64,000 bases of DNA from JBAZZQ01 sp041658725 (GCA_041658725.1 JBAZZQ010000012.1:1-64000); one strand, 5' to 3'. Counted from the first letter of the stretch, positions 51,744-61,666 are shown. Numbers and translations: made by a program. The notes: generated by a model from the letters alone, not told the origin.

Positions 51744-52508
51744 ATGTTATACCAATTTAATAATTTGAATGCTTATCCTGATTTAATTCATGCCGTAACG
51801 ACTACGCGTTTTAATCACATTACGAATTTTAATCTCGCCGATCATGTCGGCATGGAGTCCGAGAACGCGATTTCCCATCGTCGGATGCTGACAGGGCGTC
51901 TTGGGCTGTCATTTGATCGCCTTACCGTGGCCCGGCAGGTCCACGAAAATAACGTTTCCACGATTTCCAGCGACAATGCCGGCGCGGGTCACGCGGGATG
52001 GAAAACGGGTATTCCACAGACCGATGCCATGATTACCGATCTTGCCGACACGCCGTTAATGGTCCTTTCCGCCGATTGCCCGTTGATCCTCGTTTATGAC
52101 CCCACGGTAAAATCATTGGGTGTGATCCATGCCTCCTGGCGATGCACGTTTAGCGGAATTATCACCCGAACGGTTGAGGCAATGGCAAAAACTTTTAACT
52201 GCCGGCCTGAGAATTTATCCGCTGGTATTGGACCCGGAGCGGGGCCTTGCTGTTACGAGGTGGATGAAAAATTTGTCCAAACCATCCAGGTCCGGCCGGA
52301 GCTGATGCCTTTTATCATTCAACGCGAATCACAAATGTATTTTGATCTCTGGTCAGCGGGACGGTCCGAACTGATTCGAGCCGGCGTTTTACCCGATCAT
52401 ATCGAACAGATGAACCGGTGCAGTATTTGCGACGAGCAATTTTTTTCATTCCGCCGCCAGGCAGGTCAGGCCGGGCGGTTTGGTTTGGTAGCGTCGATAA
52501 AGACTTAA
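51744..52508 (+). CDS. pgeF: YfiH/PgeF laccase-domain protein
   Basis: 254 residues with the family signatures: ARQVHENNV, QTDAMITDLADTPLMVLSADCPLIL, SLGVIHASWRCTF, and GPGAGPCCYEVDE. Members edit peptidoglycan precursors or act as purine nucleoside phosphorylase-like enzymes. The ATG at 51744 follows the apt stop by 5 bp with no strong Shine-Dalgarno, consistent with coupling; the TTG at 51735 is less likely. Confidence 0.9.
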   Translation: MLYQFNNLNAYPDLIHAVTTTRFNHITNFNLADHVGMESENAISHRRMLTGRLGLSFDRLTVARQVHENNVSTISSDNAGAGHAGWKTGIPQTDAMITDLADTPLMVLSADCPLILVYDPTVKSLGVIHASWRCTFSGIITRTVEAMAKTFNCRPENLSAGIGPGAGPCCYEVDEKFVQTIQVRPELMPFIIQRESQMYFDLWSAGRSELIRAGVLPDHIEQMNRCSICDEQFFSFRRQAGQAGRFGLVASIKT

Positions 52509-52512
52509 AAAG

Positions 52513-52603
52513 TTTCGGGTTTCGAGTTTCGGGTTTCGAGTTTCGGGTTTCGAGTTTCGGGTTTCGAGTTAAGATTTTAAACCCGAAACTCGAAACCCGA
52601 AAC
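52513..52603. repeat. 14-bp tandem repeat with inverted copies
   Basis: About four tandem TTTCGGGTTTCGAG units (52513-52568) followed by inverted copies (52580-52603), so the array can fold on itself. Between pgeF and queC. Confidence 0.85.
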
Positions 52604-52619
52604 CATTTCGGAGAAAATC

Positions 52620-53300
52620 ATGAGCACAGTGGTTGTCTTGACTTCAGGCGGGATCGATAGTTGCGTTTTAGCGTCCATGGCCGCTCAGAATAATCAACTG
52701 GCTTTACTGCATATCGATTATCGTCAGCAGGCGCGTCAGCAGGAGCGAAAAGCTTTCGACCAGATGGTCCGGCACTATCAGCCGAAACATTCCCTGGTCG
52801 TGGAAATGGATTATCTCAAGCAAATCGGCGGATGCGGACTGGTCGATCCCCGCTATGCCATTGAAAATCCGACAGACTTCAGCAATCAGTTGCCGCGGAC
52901 CTATCTGCCGTTTGGGTTTCCCGCCTTCTGGTCCATCGCCGCCGGCTGGGCGCAGACGATCAACGCCCAAACCATCTATTTCGGCGGATCCGAAGATTAT
53001 AATCTAAAAGTGCCTGCCTACGGAAAAATCGAACCCAGCCTCGACCACGAGGTCGTGCAATCATTCAACTACATGCTGCAGAAAGTCGCTCCATTGGGTC
53101 AGAAAATCGCCCTGGAGCTGCCTTTGCTGAACATGAGCCGCATGGAAATATTGTATTTGGCTCGTCAGCTCCAAACGCCTCTCGAATTGACCTGGTCCTG
53201 CTATCGGGCGGGACCGAATCCATGTAAGGAATGCTACCGCTGCGTGGCTCGCCAACAAAGTTTTAAGGCAGCGAATATGCCCGACCCATTTAAAGAATAA
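52620..53300 (+). CDS. queC: 7-cyano-7-deazaguanine synthase QueC
   Basis: 226 residues. N-terminal PP-loop VVLTSGGIDSCVLASMAAQ, LPRTYLPFG, GGSEDYN, and the C-terminal zinc set CYRAGPNPCKECYRC. Makes preQ0 for queuosine biosynthesis in an ATP-dependent step. Other queuosine genes are not in the window. Confidence 0.96.
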   Translation: MSTVVVLTSGGIDSCVLASMAAQNNQLALLHIDYRQQARQQERKAFDQMVRHYQPKHSLVVEMDYLKQIGGCGLVDPRYAIENPTDFSNQLPRTYLPFGFPAFWSIAAGWAQTINAQTIYFGGSEDYNLKVPAYGKIEPSLDHEVVQSFNYMLQKVAPLGQKIALELPLLNMSRMEILYLARQLQTPLELTWSCYRAGPNPCKECYRCVARQQSFKAANMPDPFKE

Positions 53301-53329
53301 GCGAAAACATTGATCCATCTGATCCATGT

Positions 53330-53395
53330 TGTGCCACGGCTGGCTTGTCCAGCCGTGTCTTCCGAAACACCGTCTGGCAAGCCTCATGTTCCACA
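53330..53395. repeat. Degenerate TGTGCCACGGCTGG element
   Basis: Left arm as at 30956, right arm eroded (…CAAGCCTCATGTTCCACA). Confidence 0.75.
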
Positions 53396-53495
53396 CTGTT
53401 TTCGTAACCGTTGATTACAAACTCTTTTCTTTGCGGTTGCGTTTATCTGCCAAGCGGATAGAATGACTGTCCGAAAGCGGAAGGTGGTAGTAACG

Positions 53496-54821
53496 ATGTC
53501 TTTACCTGTAGTAGCCATAGTGGGCCGACCGAATGTCGGCAAGAGTACGATGTTTAATCGGTTAGCCGGCAGGATGATCAGTATCGTCGATGACCGGCCT
53601 GGGATTACGCGCGATCGTCTGATGAATATCTGCCAGGTCGATCAGCAATACTTTGAACTGGTCGATACCGGCGGGTTCGGGGTCGAGGAATTTGACGTGC
53701 TGTCCGAGGAGGTGGAAAAGCAAATTCGTTTCGCTATTGAAAAAGCGGATTTGCTTCTCTTCGTGGTTGATGCCCAGAGCGGAATCATGCCCCTGGATGA
53801 AAAACTCGCCAAGATCATCCGCACACAGGAAAAACCCGTGCTGCTGGTGGCCAACAAGGCGGATAATCCTTCGCTCGGTTATGACGCCTCCATATTCCTT
53901 CGGTTTGGTTTTGGCGATCCTGTTATTTTTTCCGCTCTGCATGCCCTCGGCAAAGATTTTTTGCTGGATCAGATCATCAAACGGCTTCCGAGGGTCGAAA
54001 CGGTTCCGCCGAAGCCGGTGATGAAGTTTGCCATCGTCGGGGCAAGGAATGTTGGCAAGAGCACGTTTATCAACACGTTGGCTGGTGAGGAGCGGGTCAT
54101 CGTCAGCGAGATGCCCGGAACGACCCGCGACGCTATCGACGTGCGATTTGAAATCGAAGGCAAAACGTTTCTGGCGATCGATACGGCGGGCGTGATGAAA
54201 AAGGGGAAGATAAAGGAAAACGTCGATTTTTACAGTTCCGTAAGGGCGGAGCGTTCAATTCGCCGGGCCGACGTGGTTCTGCTGCTGATCGACGCTTCCG
54301 AAAACATCGCGCATGTGACGAAAAGATTGGCCGGTTATGTCGTCGAGGAATTCAAGCCGTGTATTATCGTGGTCAATAAATGGGACTTGGCCCAGGGCAA
54401 GGCGGATATCGAGGATTATCAAAAGTACATCGGAAAAATTCTTCCCGGAATGCCCTTTGCCCCTATCAGTCTGACCTGCGCCATGGACGGGACCAATGTT
54501 CGAGCCACCATCAAACTCGCCGAAAAACTCTACGAGCAAGCCAAGACGCGAGTTTCCACCAGCGAACTCAATAAAGCCATCGAATATATCCGAAGCAACA
54601 GACCCCCCAACTCCTCACACCTCAAATCGTATCCGAAATTTTATTACGCCACGCAGATCGATACCTGCCCTCCGACGATTGTCATGTTCGTCAACAATCC
54701 GGATTTTTTCGGACAGGAATATCAGCGATACGTGATGAACCGCATACGGGAACTTCTGCCGTTCAAGGAAATTCCCCTTCGTCTGCTAATCCGTACCAGC
54801 CCCGGCAGAGAGAAGACGTAA
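53496..54821 (+). CDS. der: Ribosome-biogenesis GTPase Der (EngA)
   Basis: Two GTPase domains and a C-terminal KH-like domain. First P loop VGRPNVGKSTMFNRL, second VGARNVGKSTFINTL; VANKAD and VVNKWD are the G4 motifs. It helps assemble the 50S subunit. The open frame reaches 53463, but AAGGTGG supports the ATG at 53496, giving 441 residues. Confidence 0.95.
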   Translation: MSLPVVAIVGRPNVGKSTMFNRLAGRMISIVDDRPGITRDRLMNICQVDQQYFELVDTGGFGVEEFDVLSEEVEKQIRFAIEKADLLLFVVDAQSGIMPLDEKLAKIIRTQEKPVLLVANKADNPSLGYDASIFLRFGFGDPVIFSALHALGKDFLLDQIIKRLPRVETVPPKPVMKFAIVGARNVGKSTFINTLAGEERVIVSEMPGTTRDAIDVRFEIEGKTFLAIDTAGVMKKGKIKENVDFYSSVRAERSIRRADVVLLLIDASENIAHVTKRLAGYVVEEFKPCIIVVNKWDLAQGKADIEDYQKYIGKILPGMPFAPISLTCAMDGTNVRATIKLAEKLYEQAKTRVSTSELNKAIEYIRSNRPPNSSHLKSYPKFYYATQIDTCPPTIVMFVNNPDFFGQEYQRYVMNRIRELLPFKEIPLRLLIRTSPGREKT

Positions 54822-54911
54822 TTCATTCGGTGATTCTTATTCCCGTTCCTTTTTTTGCCGATAGCAAGGGTAACAATTGTTTCCCCTAACAATTAAGTGG
54901 GGTATAAGCCG

Positions 54912-57236
54912 ATGACACTCAGAAAAAAGACGTTGTGGATTATCGGACTGATCTGCATTACGCTGGTTTTGGTAATGTACGTGCTCTCGGTCACGTTACT
55001 GATGGATGATTTTTACCGCTTGGAAAATAAGATTGTCCGGCAGGACGTCGCACGGGTCCATGATGCCATCACGGAATCTCTGGACAGTTTAAATGCCTAT
55101 GCCGGAGATTACGCCAAATGGGATGACACGTGTGTTTTCATTCAGAATAAAAATGAAGCTTATATCAAAGCCAATCTCGTCAATGCGACCTTCGTAAAAC
55201 TAAGACTCAACCTGATGGCCTTTATCAACACGTCGGGAAAAATGGTACAGATCAAGGCGGTGGATTGGCGTGGGGCCAGAGATATTTCCATTCCGGAAGG
55301 AATGATGAAGCATCTTTCACCCAACAATCTTCTTTCCCGTCATCAATCGTTGGACAGCAATGTAAAGGGGATTATTCTTCTTCCTCAAGGTCCCATGCTG
55401 GTAACCTCTCAGCCGATTTTAACGAGCGAGGAAAATGGTCCGATCCGAGGGGCTTTGATTTTTGGACGGTTTCTGGATACCCAGGAGATAAAACGGCTGG
55501 GAGATGTAACCCATTCATCCGTAAGCCTTCGTTTATTAAACGGGCAGGCACTGCCGACGGATTTCGTGACCGCCCAAGAATCGCTCTTGGCCAAAGAGAC
55601 AGTCGCGGTTCTACCCCTGAACGAACAAACCGTTGCCGGATACACGGTGATTCAAGATATCTATAAACAGCCTGGTGTGATTTTGAAAATTGAGGTACCT
55701 CGGGATGTCTATAAAGAAGGGTTGGGCAGTATCCGAGACCTGATGGTGTCGTTATTAATCGCCGCTGTGGTTTTTGGTATCGCCATTATCGTTCTGGTTG
55801 AAAAATCCATTCTTTTCCGTCTTTTCAGGATCAGTCGAGATATTAATTCTATCGAAGCCAGTCAAAATCTTTCGACCCGTCTGACCGTCAGTGGGAAAGA
55901 TGAATTAGCCAAGCTGGCGGAAACCATCAACAGCATGCTCCAGGCCCTGGAGAAATCCGGAGTCGAATTGAAGGACAGCGAGGCGCGCTACCATGCCGTT
56001 GTCGAGCAGGTCTCGGAAGTCATTATTCTGGTGGAAGCCGATACAAAAAAGATTGTGGAGGTCAATCCGGCCTTTGAAAGATTGTTCGGTTACGGGGGCG
56101 AGGAAATTCCTAATCTGACCCTTTATGACATTGAGGAGTACGATCCCAGTGCGGTCGATGAGAACATCAAAGGATTGGTTAAGACCGGTAACCCTTATAT
56201 GGGAGAACGACGTGGGCGTCATAAAGACGGTCGATTGATCAACATCGAACTCAGTGCCAATTTGATCTTTTACCGTGGTCGGCAATTGCTTTGCATGATT
56301 GTTCGTGACATTACGGAGCGAAAAGCTGCCCGCGAGGCCCTTAGTCGGGCCAATGATGATCTGGAAATGCGGGTCCTGGATCGAACTCTGGAACTAGGCC
56401 AGAGTAATAAAGCCCTTCAAGCCGAAATCGCGGAACGAGCGCAGAGGGAAACAGAATTGCGACGAGCCCTAGAGGCGGCGGAAGTGGCCCGTCTTGCTAA
56501 ATCCGAATTTCTCGCGAACATGAGTCACGAAATTCGGACGCCCATGAACGGCATTATCGGAATGACCGACCTGGCTTTGGAAAACCCTTCGACCACCGAG
56601 CAGAAAGAATATCTGGACCTGGTCAAGGAATCGGCCAATTCCCTTCTTACCATCATCAGTGATATCCTCGATTTCTCCGCCATCGATGCCCATAAGCTTC
56701 AAATGCAGACTGTTGCCTTTACTTTTCAGGATTGCATTCGGGATGCTTTGGCAACCCTGACAAGTAAGGCCGGGAACAAAGGCTTGAAACTCGAACAGGA
56801 ACTTGATTCAAATATCCCCGAGACTCTTTTAGGCGATCTGGATCACCTCAGACAGGTCCTGACCCTCCTGGTTGGAAATGCGATAAAATTTACGGAAAAA
56901 GGCTATATAAAGGTTCGGGTTGACCGAATATCGCAAACTCCCGACAAGGTGTATTTGCAGTTTACTGTCTCGGATACCGGGATCGGTATTCCCTCGGAAA
57001 AGCAAAAAACGATCTTTGAAGCCTTCTCCCAGGCCGACGGTTCGGTTACGCGAAAATACGGGGGTACGGGCCTGGGGCTGACGATTTCCGCGAGTATCAT
57101 TTCTCTGATGGGTGGAAAAATCCGGGTTGAAAGTCCCATCGGAGAAACACAATCCTCCATCGGCGGACCCGGAAGCGCGTTTCATTTTACCCTCGCCTTT
57201 AAAGTTCCGGTAAAAATAGTAGCTGGCATCCGGTAG
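54912..57236 (+). CDS. CHASE4-HAMP-PAS sensor histidine kinase
   Basis: 774 residues. Transmembrane helices near 10-30 and 275-295 bound a periplasmic CHASE4 domain (DDFYRLENKIVRQDVARVHDAI). HAMP region about 295-345, PAS about 355-460 (RYHAVVEQVSEVIILVEAD). HisKA has the phospho-accepting His in FLANMSHEIRTPMNGIIGM, and the HATPase has DTGIGIP and GGTGLGLTIS. No receiver domain follows, and no response regulator gene is adjacent. Ligand unknown. Confidence 0.9.
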   Translation: MTLRKKTLWIIGLICITLVLVMYVLSVTLLMDDFYRLENKIVRQDVARVHDAITESLDSLNAYAGDYAKWDDTCVFIQNKNEAYIKANLVNATFVKLRLNLMAFINTSGKMVQIKAVDWRGARDISIPEGMMKHLSPNNLLSRHQSLDSNVKGIILLPQGPMLVTSQPILTSEENGPIRGALIFGRFLDTQEIKRLGDVTHSSVSLRLLNGQALPTDFVTAQESLLAKETVAVLPLNEQTVAGYTVIQDIYKQPGVILKIEVPRDVYKEGLGSIRDLMVSLLIAAVVFGIAIIVLVEKSILFRLFRISRDINSIEASQNLSTRLTVSGKDELAKLAETINSMLQALEKSGVELKDSEARYHAVVEQVSEVIILVEADTKKIVEVNPAFERLFGYGGEEIPNLTLYDIEEYDPSAVDENIKGLVKTGNPYMGERRGRHKDGRLINIELSANLIFYRGRQLLCMIVRDITERKAAREALSRANDDLEMRVLDRTLELGQSNKALQAEIAERAQRETELRRALEAAEVARLAKSEFLANMSHEIRTPMNGIIGMTDLALENPSTTEQKEYLDLVKESANSLLTIISDILDFSAIDAHKLQMQTVAFTFQDCIRDALATLTSKAGNKGLKLEQELDSNIPETLLGDLDHLRQVLTLLVGNAIKFTEKGYIKVRVDRISQTPDKVYLQFTVSDTGIGIPSEKQKTIFEAFSQADGSVTRKYGGTGLGLTISASIISLMGGKIRVESPIGETQSSIGGPGSAFHFTLAFKVPVKIVAGIR

Positions 57237-57374
57237 GGAAGAGCAGGATTTTTCGCTTAGCCCTTAGGATTTAGTCATTCTATTTGTTGATTTTCCCATC
57301 GTCGGTCGATATGCTTGTTTTGGACAGAATGGTTTTTGAAGGCCTGTTGAGCAAATAAAAAAGAGGATCCGAGT

Positions 57375-57467
57375 TCGCCGGTCCCCGGACCCTCCAAGCC
57401 AGGCTGCTTGCTCCTAACGAGCACAAACCCACAGCCTCGTTTTTTATATCGTCTAAAAGACCGGCGA
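57375..57467 (+). promoter_or_regulatory. Candidate structured leader of carA
   Basis: TCGCCGGTC (57375-57383) can pair with GACCGGCGA (57459-57467). Inside lies a hairpin AGGCTG/CAGCCT with inner TGCTC/GAGCA followed by six T (57401-57445), a terminator-like shape. Attenuation of carA is possible but unproven. Confidence 0.4.
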
Positions 57468-57492
57468 GCTTTAATCCGGACTAATAATTATT

Positions 57493-58668
57493 ATGAAAGA
57501 TACACAAAAAAAGATACCGGCCAGATTGGCACTGGAAGACGGAACGATTTTTTCAGGTTTCGCGTTTGGCGCGATCGGGTCCAAAGGCGGGGAGGTGGTT
57601 TTTCATACCTCCATGACCGGATATCAGGAAATTCTGACCGACCCATCGTATGCCGGTCAGATCGTGGCGATGACTTATCCACTCATCGGAAATTACGGGG
57701 TTAATTCCGAGGATGTCGAATCCTGGCGGCCTTGGGTGGAGGGATTTATAGTCAAGGAACTTTCACCCCTCTCTAGTAATTTTCGATCCGATTCCACGTT
57801 AGAACGGTATTTGGCGGATAATAATATTATCGGACTAACCGGTGTGGATACCCGTGCGATTACCCGTAAACTTCGCGTCCAGGGCTCCATGAACGGATTT
57901 TTAACCACCGAAAACATTTCCATTCCCGAATTAATGGAGCGAGTAAAAGCTCTTCCCAATATGAAGGGTGCGGATTTGGTGAAAACAGTCATGCCGGCGA
58001 AATCCTATTCATGGGCAGATGGCTTTGATTGTTCGTTCGCATTTGATGGCCGGGAAAATAAAACTTGGTGTCATATTGTAGCCATCGACTGCGGGGCCAA
58101 GCGGAATATCCTCCGGCACCTGGTGGACGTCGGCTGCAAGGTAACCGTCGTTCCTGCCTCCGCGAGTTCTGAAGAAATAATGAATTGCAAACCCGACGGA
58201 TTATTTATTTCCAACGGCCCAGGCGATCCTGAACCGGTTACTTATGTTCAAAAAACGCTTCGTGATCTGACGGGTAAACTACCCATGTTCGGTATCTGCT
58301 TGGGCCATCAGCTTTTGGGCCTGGCGCTGGGAGCAAAAACCTATAAACTCAAATTCGGTCATCGCGGAGCCAATCAGCCGGTTCAGAATACCTACAACGG
58401 CAGGGTGGAAATTACCTCACAGAACCACGGCTTTGCCGTCGATATCGACTCCATGGCCAAAGCGAATGTTAAAATCACGCATATCAACCTAAACGATAAT
58501 ACCGTGGAAGGTTTTGTGCACAATGAGCTGCCGATCCTGGCGGTTCAGTATCATCCGGAGGCGTCTCCCGGTCCGCACGACGCCAGCTACCTGTTCGACT
58601 TATTTCTAGAAATGATCAAAACCAAAAAACCGCCGACGAAAGAACAAATGTCGCTCGTTCAGAAATAA
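57493..58668 (+). CDS. carA: Carbamoyl-phosphate synthase small subunit
   Basis: 391 residues. N-terminal domain with ALEDGTIFSGFAFGA and FHTSMTGYQEILTDPSYAGQ, then a class I glutamine amidotransferase domain: FGICLGHQLLGLALGA with the nucleophilic Cys and QYHPEASPGPHD with the catalytic His and Glu. Provides ammonia to CarB for arginine and pyrimidine synthesis. carB is not adjacent. Confidence 0.96.
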   Translation: MKDTQKKIPARLALEDGTIFSGFAFGAIGSKGGEVVFHTSMTGYQEILTDPSYAGQIVAMTYPLIGNYGVNSEDVESWRPWVEGFIVKELSPLSSNFRSDSTLERYLADNNIIGLTGVDTRAITRKLRVQGSMNGFLTTENISIPELMERVKALPNMKGADLVKTVMPAKSYSWADGFDCSFAFDGRENKTWCHIVAIDCGAKRNILRHLVDVGCKVTVVPASASSEEIMNCKPDGLFISNGPGDPEPVTYVQKTLRDLTGKLPMFGICLGHQLLGLALGAKTYKLKFGHRGANQPVQNTYNGRVEITSQNHGFAVDIDSMAKANVKITHINLNDNTVEGFVHNELPILAVQYHPEASPGPHDASYLFDLFLEMIKTKKPPTKEQMSLVQK

Positions 58669-58677
58669 CCAAACTAG

Positions 58678-58708
58678 CCCCCGATGGCAATCGGGGGTTC
58701 TTTTCTTT
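58678..58708 (+). terminator. Terminator between convergent carA and the M3 peptidase
   Basis: CCCCCGAT-GGCA-ATCGGGGG followed by TTCTTTTCTTTT. Confidence 0.85.
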
Positions 58709-60426
58709 TACAATTTTGCCAATTCCTCGAGCACGGCGTCCATCAGCGGGGCGATGGTTTTTTCGGAAAAATCAAAAGTAAGTCCCGCCGCGGTGAAAAG
58801 TTCAGGTAGCGGTCGAGAGCCGCCCAGGGTCAATGCTTTTCTGTAATCGGCCAAAGCGGTCCGAGGGTTACGTTTGGCTCGGACCCATAACTGCAAGGCG
58901 CCTAATTGTGCGATTCCGTATTCGATATAGTAAAACGGACATTCAAAAATGTGCAGCTGACGATGCCAAAGATATTTTTGTTGCTCTGTGAGACTCGTCC
59001 AGTCAATCACGCCGCCCATGAAGCGATTGTGAATCTCAAGCCACTTTTGCGTCCGCTGGTCGCGGTCATGCCGCGGATTTTCATAAATCCAATGCTGAAA
59101 CGAATCGACGCAGGCTACCCACGGTAAAAGCTGAATCACGCCTTCCAGATGCTCGAATCGCGTTCGTTGGAGTTCTTCGGGTTTATAAAAAATCTCCAGA
59201 TGTTCCTGCCCCAGGAGTTCCATTCCCATCGAGGCCACCTCGCAGAATTCCAACGGGGCGTGGCGGTACGGATACAGCGGCTCATCGGCGGCGGCCAGAG
59301 AATGAAACGCGTGCCCGCCTTCGTGGAGCAACGTTTCCACGTCTCCGCCCAAACCCACGGCGTTCATAAAGATAAACGGTTTGCGTGCTTCGGCGAGAGT
59401 GGATTGATAACCGCCGGGGGCTTTGCCCTTTCTGCTGTCGAGGTCCAGGAGGCCAAGCTGGTCGATCATTTTAAATTGCAAGCCCAGCTCAGGATCGATC
59501 CGGTCAAATATTTTGTTCACACCGGCGATCAGTTCGTCAACTTTTTCAAAAGGTTTTAATGCCGGCCTGCCCTTCGGATCGACGCTGGTGTCCCACGGAC
59601 GAAGGGTTTCCAGTTCCATTGTCCGGCGGCGTTTTTTCAGAATTTCCTGATACACTGGAACGACCAGACGGGCGACGGCGGCGTGATAAGTCTTGCAATC
59701 CGCCGGCGTATAATCAAACCGGTGGCCTGCCCGAAATTTATACTCGACATAATTCTTACAGCCGGTGTTGGCGGCGACCTGGTCCCGCAGCGACACCATT
59801 TTATCGAAAATTTCCTCAAGCCGGTCTTTCTCCCGTAATCGTCGCTCCACCGTCGCCTGCCAAGCTGATTCTCGCAGCGGGCGGTCGGGTTCATAAAGAA
59901 ATTTGCTCATCTGCTGAAGCGTGCGTTCCCGGCCCTGGAAATTCACCATCATCGCTCCGCAAACGGTCTGATATTCCTGTGAAAGCAGGTCCAATTGTGT
60001 TTGAAGTGGAACATTTTCCTTGCGGAACATCTCGGCATCCACGCGGGCGTCGCGGTCATAGACTTCAAATCGCTTTTTATCCAACTCAAACCGCTGCCGC
60101 TCAGCCAGGTATTTTCGATTGACCTTATCGGCGACGGGTTTGACCGCCGGCAGAACGGTTTCGACGAATTTCTTATAGCTGTCCGCCCGAACGGGGTCGT
60201 CGGTCTGGCACGTCATCCGAATGTTCAGGATCGAGTATTCCTGATCGAGAGCGGATTCCAGTTCCGAAAGGTCCGTCAGCCAGCCTTCAAGCTCTCCGGC
60301 TGAATTGATCCCGCGAGCCAGTAATTTTTCATAAAGCGACACCACCTGATCCTTATTCGACAGGTTGGCGTTTTCAGGCACAAAGGTACGTTTCTGATAT
60401 CGATTCAGTTTGTCAAAATCGGACAT
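58708..60426 (-). CDS. M3-family oligoendopeptidase
   Basis: 572 residues. Zinc motif TLLHEGGHAFHSL (HExxH) with a downstream Glu region FCEVASMGMELL, and ECPFYYIEYGIAQLGALQLW near the C terminus. Oligoendopeptidase F-type enzymes cut short peptides in the cytoplasm. GGAG supports the ATG at 60426 (MSDFDKLNR); the longer frame to 60501 is rejected. Confidence 0.93.
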   Translation of the reverse strand: MSDFDKLNRYQKRTFVPENANLSNKDQVVSLYEKLLARGINSAGELEGWLTDLSELESALDQEYSILNIRMTCQTDDPVRADSYKKFVETVLPAVKPVADKVNRKYLAERQRFELDKKRFEVYDRDARVDAEMFRKENVPLQTQLDLLSQEYQTVCGAMMVNFQGRERTLQQMSKFLYEPDRPLRESAWQATVERRLREKDRLEEIFDKMVSLRDQVAANTGCKNYVEYKFRAGHRFDYTPADCKTYHAAVARLVVPVYQEILKKRRRTMELETLRPWDTSVDPKGRPALKPFEKVDELIAGVNKIFDRIDPELGLQFKMIDQLGLLDLDSRKGKAPGGYQSTLAEARKPFIFMNAVGLGGDVETLLHEGGHAFHSLAAADEPLYPYRHAPLEFCEVASMGMELLGQEHLEIFYKPEELQRTRFEHLEGVIQLLPWVACVDSFQHWIYENPRHDRDQRTQKWLEIHNRFMGGVIDWTSLTEQQKYLWHRQLHIFECPFYYIEYGIAQLGALQLWVRAKRNPRTALADYRKALTLGGSRPLPELFTAAGLTFDFSEKTIAPLMDAVLEELAKL

Positions 60427-60547
60427 TTTAGTCTCCAGGAAAAAAGGGATTATAGCATGACGATAAACGAATAAGTAGATTTTTAAACCGCTAATGGTCA
60501 TGGTGAGTATGCCAGGATTTTCGAGTGAGGCAATCTCATTCCAAGAA

Positions 60548-60571
60548 CACTCCCTTGTGGTCGTGCCTCTT
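60548..60571 (-). repeat. 24-bp repeat, subtype 1 (copy I), diverged
   Basis: Minus strand, core GACCACAAGGGA. Lies in the gap between the M3 peptidase and the next gene. Confidence 0.8.
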
Positions 60572-60659
60572 TAAGACTTCTTGCTTGACAGGATTTGGCG
60601 GGTGATTTATGCTAGTGTATGGTGGTAATTCCAGATACTTGTGAAAGAAGGAGCTTTCC

Positions 60660-61646
60660 ATGGCGGATTTTGAACCGAGGTATATCAATCTTCGTGTCTT
60701 GGGGGTCGTGGTTCTGGCGGTGAGTTTGGCTTTTCTTGCCGTTTGCCTGATTGGGGTGATCGCTACACACTCTCCGGCGGGATTTTGGGGAGTGGCTTTT
60801 TTAATTTCCATATTAAGCAGTATCATTGGGTTTGCTTTTTATGGTCTGACCCGTCTGCTGCTGGCGATCGAGGCGAATACTTTTCATGTGGAAGAATTGC
60901 TGAACCGGCTGATTCGGCATCACGATCAATTGATCGAAGGTGTGGACGCTCTGAACGAAAGCATTCTTTTGAGCGAGGATGCCAAGGCCATCGCGTTTCG
61001 CGACAAGGACCATCAGGCGCTTCGTCAGGCGATAGAGGAGGAGATTTCGTCTCGTGACTGGGAGTCGGCCATTTCCCTGGCGGACCAGATGGAAAAGCGG
61101 TTCGGGTATCATCAGGAGGCGGCGCAGTTCCGAATGGAGGTCCAGGAGAAAAAGGATCAGCAGCGGCAGAACGATTTGGGCATGGAACTGGCCGCGTTTG
61201 AGGATCATCTTAATGCCTTTGAATGGGACTTGGCGGGAGAAGATATCGAGAGAATGCAGAAAGAATTTCCGGACGCGCCGGAGATAAAAGGTTTGCGGGA
61301 GAGGCTGGACGATGCCAGCGCCACTCGTAAGAAATGGCTTCTGCGGCAATGGGACCAAGCCATCCAGCGAAACGAAGTCGATCGGGGAATTGAAATCCTA
61401 AAAGATCTTGATAAGTACCTGACAAAAAAAGAAGTGGAAGCGTTTGAAGAATCGGCCCGGGGCGTGTTTCGGGCAAAATTGCATAATTTGGGGGTGCAGT
61501 TCAGTTTGCTGGTGACGGAAAAGGTGTGGGATCAGGCTCTTCGCGTGGCCGAGGAGATACTAAGCGAGTTTCCCAACTCAAGAATGGCCCAGGAGATCAA
61601 TGAGACTCTTTCCACGTTGCGGACCAAGGCCCAGGGGGGTAAGTAG
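60660..61646 (+). CDS. Membrane protein with helical repeat region
   Basis: 328 residues. Two transmembrane helices (about 13-34 and 38-66), then a coiled-coil and TPR-like region (DWESAISLADQMEKRFGYHQEAAQFR; NEVDRGIEILKDLDKYL; VWDQALRVAEEILSEFPNS). Function unknown. 20 bp upstream of the prepilin peptidase gene. Confidence 0.7.
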   Translation: MADFEPRYINLRVLGVVVLAVSLAFLAVCLIGVIATHSPAGFWGVAFLISILSSIIGFAFYGLTRLLLAIEANTFHVEELLNRLIRHHDQLIEGVDALNESILLSEDAKAIAFRDKDHQALRQAIEEEISSRDWESAISLADQMEKRFGYHQEAAQFRMEVQEKKDQQRQNDLGMELAAFEDHLNAFEWDLAGEDIERMQKEFPDAPEIKGLRERLDDASATRKKWLLRQWDQAIQRNEVDRGIEILKDLDKYLTKKEVEAFEESARGVFRAKLHNLGVQFSLLVTEKVWDQALRVAEEILSEFPNSRMAQEINETLSTLRTKAQGGK

Positions 61647-61666
61647 GTAGTGACAGAGAAGATTAA

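Noticed and set aside
52513..52603. Possible CRISPR array
   Set aside because: The 14-bp units are directly adjacent with no unique spacers, and inverted copies follow.
59559..60122. Long open frame opposite the M3 peptidase
   Set aside because: Shadow of a well-identified gene, with no start signal or recognisable domain.
60536..60826. Minus-strand open frame containing KRHDHKGV
   Set aside because: It overlaps the start of a better supported plus-strand gene; the peptide is only repeat copy I read in its usual frame.
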